From the NCBI GenBank assembly GCA_048268485.1, contig JBLWVL010000006.1, positions 1-64,000 on the forward strand: a stretch of 64,000 nucleotides of DNA. The letters run 5' to 3'. The notes beneath the pieces are model-generated. The model searched no databases. It worked only from the letters and a program-made list of their open reading frames with translations, and was not told the DNA's origin. This DNA is from Oceanospirillum sp048268485. Its GTDB lineage: Bacteria > Pseudomonadota > Gammaproteobacteria > Pseudomonadales > Halomonadaceae. The position numbers and the translations under genes are program-made. This document shows, one piece after another, positions 24,164 through 32,168 of this stretch (positions are counted from its first letter, which is position 1; each line of letters starts with the position of its first letter).

Positions 24164-24996
24164 GCGGGTTTACCTCCGTTGGCCAGACCTTGCTTCAGAT
24201 AGAACCAGGCCAGTACTGCGGTGATGCTATAAGAGATCAGGCCCAGCGCATTGGCTACGCCATAATCACCATAGGAATTGATTCGGAATGCCATATCGGC
24301 GGTCAGCATAGTGGGTGTGCCGGTACCTATCATAAGAGGCACTGATAATACGGACATAATGGTTACTGTGGATAAAATAAGCGCTACACCCAGACTGGGA
24401 AGAATTTGCGGAATCATTATTTCAAATAGGATGCGCACACGTCCTGCGCCCAGATTACGGGCGGCCTGAATTTGATTGCGCTCCAGAGCCGCCATAGCCC
24501 CACTGACCAGCAGAGTGGCAAAGGCCAGCTGTTTCCAGACAAAGGTAAATACAATTCCGCTCCAGCCCAGAAAAGAAATGGTATCCAAGGGTTCCATTAA
24601 GCCACTGGCGACAAAGGTGTTATTCATAAGACCGTTTTTAGCCAGAAAAGTCCGCATCATCTGTGCCGCAACAATAAAAGGAATGAACAACGGCAGGCGG
24701 TACAACAGACCCAGAACAGACACCATACGCTGATACGGCGATAGGGTGATCAGGCCTGCAATAGTCAGGGACAGTACAGCAATCAGGGTGACAGATAACG
24801 CCACAATAACCAGGCTGAATACAATGTCCTGACTGTATAATTCAAAGGATTTGACCAGATGAGCCAGAGTCAGTTGACCACTCTCATCAGTCACCGCCGA
24901 ATGCAGGGAAAAGCCCAGCGGATAAACAAAGAATGCCACAATCAGCAGCATGGCTGGTGTGACCATCAGTAATGACAATACGGTTTTTTCGCGCAT
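24160..24996 (-). CDS. ABC transporter permease 1
   Basis: 278 residues with six hydrophobic spans, beginning MREKTVLSLLMVTPAMLLIV. The EAA loop reads NQIQAARNLGAGRVRILFEI, then MIPQILPSL. It is of PotB/PhnU type and forms a heterodimeric channel with permease 2. About 200 bases separate it from the binding-protein gene; no terminator or attenuator was recognised in the gap. Confidence 0.88.
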   Translation of the reverse strand: MREKTVLSLLMVTPAMLLIVAFFVYPLGFSLHSAVTDESGQLTLAHLVKSFELYSQDIVFSLVIVALSVTLIAVLSLTIAGLITLSPYQRMVSVLGLLYRLPLFIPFIVAAQMMRTFLAKNGLMNNTFVASGLMEPLDTISFLGWSGIVFTFVWKQLAFATLLVSGAMAALERNQIQAARNLGAGRVRILFEIMIPQILPSLGVALILSTVTIMSVLSVPLMIGTGTPTMLTADMAFRINSYGDYGVANALGLISYSITAVLAWFYLKQGLANGGKPA

Positions 24997-25194
24997 GGCG
25001 ATTGTCCTGCAGTAACGGTTCCGGTGTGGTCGGGTAATAAAATCACAGCCCGATAAAACAAACAGATCCCAGAGGAAATACCCGAGGCCTTTTCATATAA
25101 CAAAAGACACGGATACTTCCACTCGGTTTACAGTGATCAGGTCCGGCCTGCTATAGCTATAGCTGTATCTGAACACTGAAAAACATCATAAGGA

Positions 25195-26343
25195 TCAGTT
25201 AGATACCTCACGCTCGTAGCTTTCTTTAATATCGTTAAAGTAAGGTCCAATCGGGAAGCTCTTCCCCTTGGTTGCCAGATCTTTTGGGCCAATTTCCGCA
25301 AACAGCTTGTTCCAGCTGGCAGAGTCCAGCTCCGGTTTCACATGATCGGCGTCGATACCTGGATACCAGTTAAAGCGTTTTACGATACCTTCGGCCTGAA
25401 TCGACGGGCTGGTGGCCAGCTCGATAAACTCGCGGGCCAGTTCAGGCTGAGCTGCTTTAGCCGGTGTGACGTAGTACATCGGCTGGCCCGGCATACCCGG
25501 TGCGATCAGAGACAGCTTCAGAGATGGAGGAATCTTGCCCTGATCTTTCCAGCTGTAGAACATATCCACCCAAACCGGGCCCATAAAGATCTCGCCACGG
25601 TTCAGCATATCCAGCGTACCGGCATTACCCGGGGTAAAGGTTACGTTCTCGTTGAACTGCTTCAGCTTGCTCAGCGCCGGTGTCCAGCTGTTTTTCAGGT
25701 TGGCATCATAGTCAGATGAGGACAGTGTTTTTGCATCGGAGCCATAGGCATAGATCCAACCGGTGACAAAGCTCACGCCGGACATACCGTTTTTGATGCC
25801 GTTATAACCGAAGGCCTTGGGGTGTTTTTCGGTCCACTGCACCAGCTCGTCGTAGGACTTAGGTGGATTTTTCACCAGATCACTGTTGTAAGCGATAGCG
25901 GTCTGGCTGTGGAACATCGGCATTACATAGCCATCCACATTGATACCCAGCGCATTTGTAGCGGTATCACGAGTCACCAGCTGACCGGTTTTAATATCGG
26001 AACGGTAGTTAGCCAGCAACTCTTTTTGCACCATTTCGCCACCAATTTTCTGGTGTACAACGGCCACATCGATATCCCAGATGTCAGAACCGCTCTTTTT
26101 CTGCGCCTGCAGTTTTTCCATAATTTTATGGGAGCCTGCATCACCCGGGCCTGTGCCAAATACCCGGATTTTTACACCTGGGTGACTGGCTTCAAACCTG
26201 GGAGCCAGATAGGTTTTTACGTAGTCCACCATGTTCTGGCTACCGGCGGTTGCTACGTTCAGTACCGTTTCTGCGTTGGCTGTTACGGATACCGCCATCA
26301 GACCTGCGGTCGCCAGTGTTGCTATCCTTTTAGTGAAAGTCAT
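25195..26343 (-). CDS. ABC transporter periplasmic substrate-binding protein
   Basis: 382 residues with a signal peptide (MTFTKRIATLATAGLMAVSV, cleaved after TANA). The mature part is a class II binding protein of the spermidine/putrescine, iron or 2-aminoethylphosphonate type, with a C-terminal LATSPSIQAEGIVKRFNWYPG block typical of this cluster. The ligand cannot be read from sequence. Given the metallo-hydrolase and inositol-monophosphatase-like genes of the cluster, a phosphorylated polyol or phosphodiester is an inference. Confidence 0.88.
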   Translation of the reverse strand: MTFTKRIATLATAGLMAVSVTANAETVLNVATAGSQNMVDYVKTYLAPRFEASHPGVKIRVFGTGPGDAGSHKIMEKLQAQKKSGSDIWDIDVAVVHQKIGGEMVQKELLANYRSDIKTGQLVTRDTATNALGINVDGYVMPMFHSQTAIAYNSDLVKNPPKSYDELVQWTEKHPKAFGYNGIKNGMSGVSFVTGWIYAYGSDAKTLSSSDYDANLKNSWTPALSKLKQFNENVTFTPGNAGTLDMLNRGEIFMGPVWVDMFYSWKDQGKIPPSLKLSLIAPGMPGQPMYYVTPAKAAQPELAREFIELATSPSIQAEGIVKRFNWYPGIDADHVKPELDSASWNKLFAEIGPKDLATKGKSFPIGPYFNDIKESYEREVSN

Positions 26344-26399
26344 CGCTTAAATCCTCGTTGCTGAAATTTGAAGAGCATTAAATGGTGGTAAAACAACAA

Positions 26400-27473
26400 T
26401 CAGAAAATATGCAGTGCCTGTTCAGGCACTCGCACGGTTACCGCACAGGCTTCATCCAGAGGTTGCGGATGATCCACCTGTACTTCATGGTCGCCACAAC
26501 GCACGCTATGGCGATAACTGTTACCCAGATAAGCGCACTGCCCGACAATGCCGGTCATCTGTAATCCCGATGGAAAATCTGAGGAGGACTCAGGCAGCAA
26601 CTGGGCCGCTTCGCTACGAAAGAAGAGTCGTGCCTGTTGGCTATCGGGCTGATTCGATACCGGTGCCCGATCAAATGAGGACGCCGAAACAGATAACTGC
26701 AAACCCGATTGAGTGCTGGTCATACGCTGGTTCTCCACACTGATCGGCAGCTGGACCTGGTTATCAGCACCCATAAAGTCGGCGACAAAAGCAGTGGCCG
26801 GTTGCTGATAGATCTCTTGCGGTGTGCCGGATTGCTCGATTCGGCCCTGATTCAGCACCACAATACGATCCGCCATCACCATGGCTTCTTCCCGGTCATG
26901 GGTGACCATAATGGAGGTAAAGCCCAGCTGCTTTTGCAGGCTTTTAATCTCGTGACGCACTCTAAGGCGGATACGGGCATCCAGGTTAGATAGGGGTTCA
27001 TCCAGCAGTAGCATCGGTGGTTGAATCGCCAGGGCACGGCCCAGGGCCACACGCTGACGCTGACCTCCAGATAGGGCTGTGACAGGGCGGTTTTCATAAC
27101 CGGTCAGATTGACCAGCTCCAGCACTTCCTGCACCCGACGCATGATATCGGCCTTACTCATCTTGCGAAGTTTCAAGCCGTAAGCGATATTCTGACTGAC
27201 GGTCATATGGGGCCAGAGAGCATAAGACTGAAACACCATCGCCATCTCCCGCTGCTCGGGAGGCAGATGGGTCAGTTCACGTCCGGCAACGTTAATCGAG
27301 CCTCCGGATACATCCAGAAAACCACACAGCGCATTCAACAGAGTGGTTTTACCGCAACCGGATGGGCCTAACAGCGCGATCATTTCACCTTCCTGTACCT
27401 GGAGATTAGCTCCGTCCAGTACCAGCGAATCGCCGTATCCCACTTTAAGATCCTGAATAGTCAGAAAAGACAT
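26400..27473 (-). CDS. ABC transporter ATP-binding protein
   Basis: 357 residues from ATG 27473, seven bases after AGGA; ATG 27476 is also possible and the frame runs to 27509. Walker A is LLGPSGCGKTTLL, Q-loop FQSYALWPH, signature LSGGQRQRVALGRA, Walker B LLLDEPLSNLDAR and switch His MVTHDREEA. A C-terminal TOBE-like domain (from about residue 270) is present, as in PotA/UgpC-type ATPases. It is the first gene of the operon, divergent from the metallo-hydrolase; the shared 270-base region contains a LacI-type operator. Confidence 0.93.
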   Translation of the reverse strand: MSFLTIQDLKVGYGDSLVLDGANLQVQEGEMIALLGPSGCGKTTLLNALCGFLDVSGGSINVAGRELTHLPPEQREMAMVFQSYALWPHMTVSQNIAYGLKLRKMSKADIMRRVQEVLELVNLTGYENRPVTALSGGQRQRVALGRALAIQPPMLLLDEPLSNLDARIRLRVRHEIKSLQKQLGFTSIMVTHDREEAMVMADRIVVLNQGRIEQSGTPQEIYQQPATAFVADFMGADNQVQLPISVENQRMTSTQSGLQLSVSASSFDRAPVSNQPDSQQARLFFRSEAAQLLPESSSDFPSGLQMTGIVGQCAYLGNSYRHSVRCGDHEVQVDHPQPLDEACAVTVRVPEQALHIF

Positions 27474-27620
27474 CATATTTCCTGTGATCGTATCCGCTCT
27501 CATGGTCACCTCAACTGATCAATCATCTTCAGCATCAGTCTTCTCAGGCCACTGTCGAGCTGTGAAATCAGGCAGGTCAGTTCGAATATTTCCGTTTTTT
27601 TACTGTTTTTTTGCAGAAAT

Positions 27621-27632
27621 GAACACGTGTTC
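27621..27632. promoter_or_regulatory. LacI-type operator 1
   Basis: GAACACGTGTTC is a perfect 12-base palindrome with a central CG, typical of LacI/GalR operators. It sits between the divergent ATPase and metallo-hydrolase genes. A one-mismatch copy lies before the lacI-type gene at 28517. Confidence 0.75.
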
Positions 27633-27741
27633 TTTTTTTTGTAAAAAAAATGTAATGGCTGACCTGCATCTTATGGCCATACTTTTTCCGAAATTGATGA
27701 CAATTTGATTAAGCAAAAAAGACAATGACGACGGAATAGAA

Positions 27742-28518
27742 ATGAAAATAGATGTCGTGGGCTGCGGCAGCGCCTATTCAACAGAGCACAACAACTCATC
27801 CATTCGCGTAATGGATAGCACCGGCTTTCAGTGGTTAATTGACTGCGGGGCAACGGTGCCCAGAGCACTCTGGCAACGGGACTTGGGCATTGATGAAATT
27901 GATGCGATTTATTTCACCCATATCCACCCAGATCACTGTCTGGGACTGACTACACTGCTTAACCGCTGGCATAGCCGGGGGCGTCAAAAGCCCCTTGAAA
28001 TCTGGTGCCAAGGGGAACATAAGCCGTGGCTGGAAACGCTGGCACAGCTAGCCTACTGGCCAGAGCAACAGTTAAATTTTCAGCTCAGCTGGCATGAAGC
28101 TGAACCTGAATTCAGCTGGCGGGACTGGCAGATTAAAACCGCATTCAGTCAGCACGAGATCAGTAATCGCTCGATCAGAATTGAGATCGAAGAGCACAGT
28201 ATGTTCTTTAGCGGAGATGGTCGCCCGACTCCAGGCAATATCGAACTAATGGAAAATGCCGACATAGTTTTTCAGGAGTGCGGTTCACTGAAGGCGTTGC
28301 CAAACACCAGCTCTCACGGTGATCTGCCCGATTGCCTGTCTTTGCGCGATAAAGTGAGTTTTGGCCAGCTCTGTCTATACCATTGTGCCGATCACGAACG
28401 GGCAGAGATTGAGCAAGAGATCGCCTCAATCCCATATATCATGCTGGTTGAAGAACATTTTCTGTTGGATATAGAACAGATAAGACAGGATACAGATCAG
28501 GCTGAAAGCATTATTTGA
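27742..28518 (+). CDS. MBL-fold metallo-hydrolase (RNase Z/PhnP-like)
   Basis: 258 residues. It begins MKIDVVGCGSAYSTEHNNSS, as in the RNase Z/PhnP branch. The metal motif is FTHIHPDHCLGL (HxHxDH), with later ligands in FFSGDGRPTP and SSHGDLP. PhnP hydrolyses cyclic phosphodiesters, but this protein is only distantly similar, so the substrate is open. It is the first gene of the rightward operon with lacI and the phosphatase, and shares operator 1 with the transporter. Confidence 0.85.
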   Translation: MKIDVVGCGSAYSTEHNNSSIRVMDSTGFQWLIDCGATVPRALWQRDLGIDEIDAIYFTHIHPDHCLGLTTLLNRWHSRGRQKPLEIWCQGEHKPWLETLAQLAYWPEQQLNFQLSWHEAEPEFSWRDWQIKTAFSQHEISNRSIRIEIEEHSMFFSGDGRPTPGNIELMENADIVFQECGSLKALPNTSSHGDLPDCLSLRDKVSFGQLCLYHCADHERAEIEQEIASIPYIMLVEEHFLLDIEQIRQDTDQAESII

Positions 28519-28528
28519 ACACGTGTGC
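28517..28528. promoter_or_regulatory. LacI-type operator 2
   Basis: GAACACGTGTGC differs at one base from operator 1 and overlaps the stop codon of the metallo-hydrolase gene, 64 bases ahead of the lacI-type gene. It suggests autoregulation. Confidence 0.65.
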
Positions 28529-28591
28529 ATTTTTGATCTGAATTTTTGCCGATTAAACAGTATTAATTCTGAGATGGAAGGATAACAACAG

Positions 28592-29761
28592 GTGAGTCAG
28601 TCAAGTTTACATCGACCGGTAACCGCACAAGATGTGGCAGAGCGCGCTGGTGTTTCACGCTCTGCGGTATCCCGCACCTTTTCCAATAACGGCAGTGTCG
28701 CTCAGGCCACCCGTGAGAAGGTGTTGAAAGCCGCAGACGAACTGGGTTATCAGGTCAATATGCTGGCCCAGAGCATGAATAAACAACGTAGCACCCTGAT
28801 TGGTGTCGTGACCACCCGTTTAAGTGATCCCTTCCGCAGTGAGCTGTTAGAAAGACTACTGCAGGAGATTCAACAAGCCGGTTTTCAGGCGCTGGTTACC
28901 GAAATTAACTCCGAAGATGAACTAGAGCCCACCCTGCGTCGTTTTACTCAGTTTCGGGTCTCCGGTGTGATTGTTACCTCGGGCCAACCACCCTCGGAGT
29001 TAGTGGCCGAGTGTGTGCATATGAAAATCCCTGTGGTCGCGATCAACCGGGAATCTGCTCTGGCGGGTGTGGATATCGTCAAATCAGATAACCGCTCCGG
29101 TGCCGCTATGGCAGCCAACCAACTGCTGGCAGCAGGTTGTTGTCATCTGGCCTGGGTGAATGTGGCACCGACAGCCTCTACCTGGTCCGGTATTGCGCGG
29201 GCAGAAGGCTTTCGGCAAGCATTAAATGACTCGTTAGCCACCAATAAGATCCGCTTAACGGAGCTGGCTGCAGAAGACGCCAGTTATGAAGGCGGTCGTG
29301 TGGCCGCTTACCGGCTGTGCCGTCAGGAATTCGCCAACGATTCAACCAGCAACCCAGGCAGCAACTCCTGCAAAAACCCAGACAGCATCCATAAGAACAA
29401 AGCAGAACAACAGAGCGTTGATGGCGTGTTCTGCGCCAATGCACAGATCGCCTGCGGTTTTCTGGACGGTATGCGTGAGCATGGCAAAGATGCCCCCAAG
29501 GATTTCCAGCTGATCGGTTTTGATGATACGCCGCAGACCCGTTTCTACAGCTACCAACTCAGTACGCTGAAACAGAATATTGATGAGCTGGCCAGGAAGG
29601 CACTGGACTGCCTGCAGCAAAGAACCAAAGACCCTGAGCGCCCTCAACGGGTGGAATCGGTCTCTGTTGAGCTATTGCTGCGCAATACCTCACCCAATCC
29701 TTATCAGACACGTAATCCCCAGCATTCAGACAAAATGCTGAAGCAGCAACATATGAAGTAA
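28592..29761 (+). CDS. LacI-family transcriptional regulator
   Basis: 389 residues with a GTG start after AAGGA. The N-terminal helix-turn-helix (VTAQDVAERAGVSRSAVSRTF) is followed by a hinge (ADELGYQVNMLAQSM) and a periplasmic-binding-protein-like sensor domain. It probably binds the two GAACACGTGT operators and controls the transporter and this operon. An insert of about 25 polar residues (near 250-275, with NDSTSNPGSNSCKNPDSIH) lies just before the conserved DGVFCANAQIA strand; most family members have only a short loop there. Confidence 0.92.
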   Translation: MSQSSLHRPVTAQDVAERAGVSRSAVSRTFSNNGSVAQATREKVLKAADELGYQVNMLAQSMNKQRSTLIGVVTTRLSDPFRSELLERLLQEIQQAGFQALVTEINSEDELEPTLRRFTQFRVSGVIVTSGQPPSELVAECVHMKIPVVAINRESALAGVDIVKSDNRSGAAMAANQLLAAGCCHLAWVNVAPTASTWSGIARAEGFRQALNDSLATNKIRLTELAAEDASYEGGRVAAYRLCRQEFANDSTSNPGSNSCKNPDSIHKNKAEQQSVDGVFCANAQIACGFLDGMREHGKDAPKDFQLIGFDDTPQTRFYSYQLSTLKQNIDELARKALDCLQQRTKDPERPQRVESVSVELLLRNTSPNPYQTRNPQHSDKMLKQQHMK

Positions 29762-29843
29762 CAACCTAGTTAGCAGCAACACCATTACGAAACCACTTTT
29801 TAATGTCATCCCAGCCATAGGATGAGAAACACCAGGAACCACT

Positions 29844-30662
29844 ATGACTCTATATGCCGACCGAATGGATACCGTGCAAAAAATCCTTAGCCATGCCGGA
29901 GAACTGGCGCGCCAATACCGTAATGAAGGCTTGGCCGTGAGCAGTAAAGGCCTGCAGGATTTTGTCACACAAGCAGATAAAGCGGTCGAAGATTATCTGA
30001 TCCGTCAGCTATCCGGGCTTTATCCTGATGATCTGTTTCTGGGCGAAGAAACCAGCCTGACTGACCGCAATGGCAACATGGTCGCGCCAACGGATTGCAC
30101 CCGACAAACCGGTATCTGGGTAATCGATCCAATTGATGGCACCACAAACTATATTCAGGGCATGGATTACTGGTGTATCTCCGTGGGCTATGTGGTTGAT
30201 GGCGTTGTGCAATTAGGCTGTATTTTTGCCCCGGATCGCGATGAACTTTTCCACGCCGTACGTGGTCAGGGCAGCTACCTGAATACACAACAACTGCAGA
30301 TGCAAACTCCGGCCCCCGGCAAAGCAATTCTGGGCTTGGGTATGTCATCCCGCCACCCCTTACCTCGCTATCTGGAAGTGATCGAATACCTGATCGGCCA
30401 CAAAATCGAGTACCGCCGTTTTGGGGCCGGGGCTCTGATGCTGGCACATGCCGCAGCGGGGCAAACCGATGGTTACTTTGAAGCCCATCTGAATTCCTGG
30501 GATGCCACCGCAGGCTTACTACTGGTGGAAGAAGCCGGAGGTATTTGCTGCGACTTTTTTGCCAATAATGGCTTATTTGAGGGTAGTCCTATCTGGGTCG
30601 CAGCCCCAGGGCTTTATGAAGAAAATCAGGCTTTTTTACTGCCTGAAACTACCTCAGTATAA
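29844..30662 (+). CDS. inositol monophosphatase family protein
   Basis: 272 residues. Metal-binding motifs: FLGEETS (Glu), WVIDPIDGTTNYIQG (DPIDGTTN, near residues 92-104) and LNSWDATAGLLLVEEAGG (WD motif). It is a Mg- and Li-sensitive phosphomonoesterase of the IMPase/FBPase superfamily, acting in the cytoplasm on inositol phosphate or a similar sugar phosphate. It lies 80 bases after lacI, probably in the same transcript. It fits a scheme where an imported phosphate ester is dephosphorylated. Confidence 0.9.
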   Translation: MTLYADRMDTVQKILSHAGELARQYRNEGLAVSSKGLQDFVTQADKAVEDYLIRQLSGLYPDDLFLGEETSLTDRNGNMVAPTDCTRQTGIWVIDPIDGTTNYIQGMDYWCISVGYVVDGVVQLGCIFAPDRDELFHAVRGQGSYLNTQQLQMQTPAPGKAILGLGMSSRHPLPRYLEVIEYLIGHKIEYRRFGAGALMLAHAAAGQTDGYFEAHLNSWDATAGLLLVEEAGGICCDFFANNGLFEGSPIWVAAPGLYEENQAFLLPETTSV

Positions 30663-30698
30663 ATCCGGAATATTGTGTGAGATTTTGAGTTAAAGCCT

Positions 30699-30974
30699 AT
30701 GGAACACAATACCTTAATCGGCTTTATGGCCGCATTTTGTACAACGATTTCTTTTGTGCCTCAGGTTATTCATATCCTGAGAACCGGTAATGTAGATGGC
30801 ATCTCTCTGTTGATGTACTCCATCTTTACCACAGGCGTTTCGCTTTGGTTGTTGTATGGCTTTTTAGTCGACGATATGCCGATGATGGCCGCTAATTTGA
30901 TCACCTTGATTCTGGCATTGATGGTACTGGGGCTGACCATTTATAAAAGAAAGCTGCAGAAATTTCGGAAGTAG
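30699..30974 (+). CDS. SemiSWEET-type sugar transporter
   Basis: 91 residues and three membrane spans, the bacterial half-SWEET unit that dimerises for sugar transport. The PQ motif is in TTISFVPQVIHILRTGNVDG, followed by ISLLMYSIFTTGVSLWLLYG. It starts 37 bases after the phosphatase gene, so cotranscription is possible. It may move the dephosphorylated sugar or polyol; this is inference from its neighbours. Confidence 0.9.
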   Translation: MEHNTLIGFMAAFCTTISFVPQVIHILRTGNVDGISLLMYSIFTTGVSLWLLYGFLVDDMPMMAANLITLILALMVLGLTIYKRKLQKFRK

Positions 30975-31011
30975 CCCAAGCAAAACGAACCGGCTTAATC
31001 TGGTTTAGTCA

Positions 31012-31050
31012 TCAAGGGGCGGCGCTATCCTCTTAGCCGCCCCCCTTTAT
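31012..31050 (+). terminator. terminator after the SemiSWEET gene
   Basis: GGGGCGGC (31016-31023) pairs with GCCGCCCC (31036-31043), followed by CCTTTATAT. It closes the rightward sugar-phosphate cluster. Confidence 0.75.
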
Positions 31051-31084
31051 ATAGTTAGCAGTTTATATGCCGATATTTCTCTGT

Positions 31085-31348
31085 TTATTTCGACACTTCA
31101 TTGAAAAAGCGCTGCATTTTCCTGTTTGCGCAGCTCCAGTGTCTTAGCAATCGCAGACACTGTTGTTTTACTGATCCCTCGCTAATGGTGGCCGCCGGTA
31201 CGCAGCTACGCTCTGCCAGCGCCGCCCGTGACAGCTTTGCCTGTTGGCGTAATTCTCGTAAGTAAGCAGCATAGGCTTGGCTCACATCGGAATCATCAAG
31301 TAAGGTAAAATTCATCTGCAACGGCTCATTGGATACTGTAGTATCCAT
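31085..31348 (-). pseudogene. XRE-type antitoxin-like gene, C-terminally scrambled
   Basis: Residues 1-55 are a normal XRE helix-turn-helix start (AYAAYLRELRQQAKLSRAALAERSCVPAATIS). After ATIS the sequence changes to EGSVKQQCLRLLRHWSCAN, unlike any XRE core. In another frame the same bases read GISKTTVSAIAKTLELRKQE and ENAALFQ-stop, resembling the end of a different DNA-binding protein. So two gene fragments appear joined here. A palindrome GGATAC-TGTA-GTATCC overlaps the start codon (31331-31346) and looks like its old operator. Confidence 0.65.
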
Positions 31349-31468
31349 TATAGCTATTTAGAGCCAGAAATGGACATTATTGTATCCATCATAAAACAGG
31401 TATTTTTGAGCGGTTTCTTTTTTGATAAGCAACTTTGTTAGCTAGCGGCGAGGCCGTCACTAATGCGA

Positions 31469-31489
31469 AGATTCAGAATATTGAGTTAA
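31469..31489 (+). other. attachment core copy 3
   Basis: AGATTCAGAATATTGAGTTAA differs from the copy at 16512 by one substitution and one inserted T. It lies 72 bases before the GIY-YIG gene. No arm-type GGTGGGTA repeats were seen nearby, so it may be an older border or the end of an element with another integrase. Confidence 0.65.
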
Positions 31490-31560
31490 GGTATCGAAAA
31501 TTTACGGGGAGGTGCTATATTCTTTCCCTACCTGTTTGATTGCGCTTTTAAGGGAATGAT

Positions 31561-32166
31561 ATGCGCCAAACTTATTACGTCTACTCATTAAAAGACCCGC
31601 GTACCAAACCTGCGCGTGTTTTTTATATTGGAAAAGGCACCGGCAACCGAGCGGCAGAACACCTTAAAAATATTGATGCAACTCGAAAAGGTAAGTTCAT
31701 ACAAGAAATTGTAGACGCTGGATACGCGCCAATTATTTCAATTCTTGTCGACGAATTAACTGAGATTCAGGCACTCAAAATCGAGTTAGAACTCATCGCA
31801 AGCTACGGCACTGTCGATACTGATGGCTGCCTCTACAATACCGTGATCCCCAAATCCACAAAGCGAAAAATTGACTCTAACCTTGTGATTCCAACAGGTG
31901 CAGTTGAAAAAGCGCAATTGGGATTACAGCTCCTAAAAGATTCAATCACCTCATTGTCACAAGAAAATCCCAACGGGATTACCAACTCGGATTGCGCCCA
32001 TTACTTAGGCCTGCAATCGGATAATGAGGGCAATCAAAAAGATTATCTTTCCTATAGTGTATTAGGCCTTCTACTTAAAGAAGGTGTTCTCGAAAGTTAC
32101 ACTTCGGGGAAGAGGTGCAAGTACCATTTACTTGGATCGGGCCATCGGCTACAAGAAGGTAAATAA
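31561..32166 (+). CDS. GIY-YIG nuclease domain protein (LEM-3-like)
   Basis: 201 residues. The nuclease domain (1-100) has YYVYSL, VFYIGKG, Arg in GNRAAEHL, Glu in LELIASYG and Asn in LYNTV, i.e. all usual GIY-YIG catalytic positions. The rest (about 130-195: NSDCAHYLGLQ, YSVLGLLLKEGVLESY) looks like a winged helix for DNA binding. AAGGGAA precedes the start. It is two bases ahead of the GHKL gene, so cotranslated. With a cytosine methyltransferase in the module, it is the likely restriction nuclease. Confidence 0.85.
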   Translation: MRQTYYVYSLKDPRTKPARVFYIGKGTGNRAAEHLKNIDATRKGKFIQEIVDAGYAPIISILVDELTEIQALKIELELIASYGTVDTDGCLYNTVIPKSTKRKIDSNLVIPTGAVEKAQLGLQLLKDSITSLSQENPNGITNSDCAHYLGLQSDNEGNQKDYLSYSVLGLLLKEGVLESYTSGKRCKYHLLGSGHRLQEGK

Positions 32167-32168
32167 AA

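Noticed and set aside
23273..27473. Naming the transporter PhnSTUV (2-aminoethylphosphonate)
   Set aside because: Family resemblance is to the whole spermidine/iron/phosphonate class; no phosphonate-degrading genes such as phnW or phnX are nearby.
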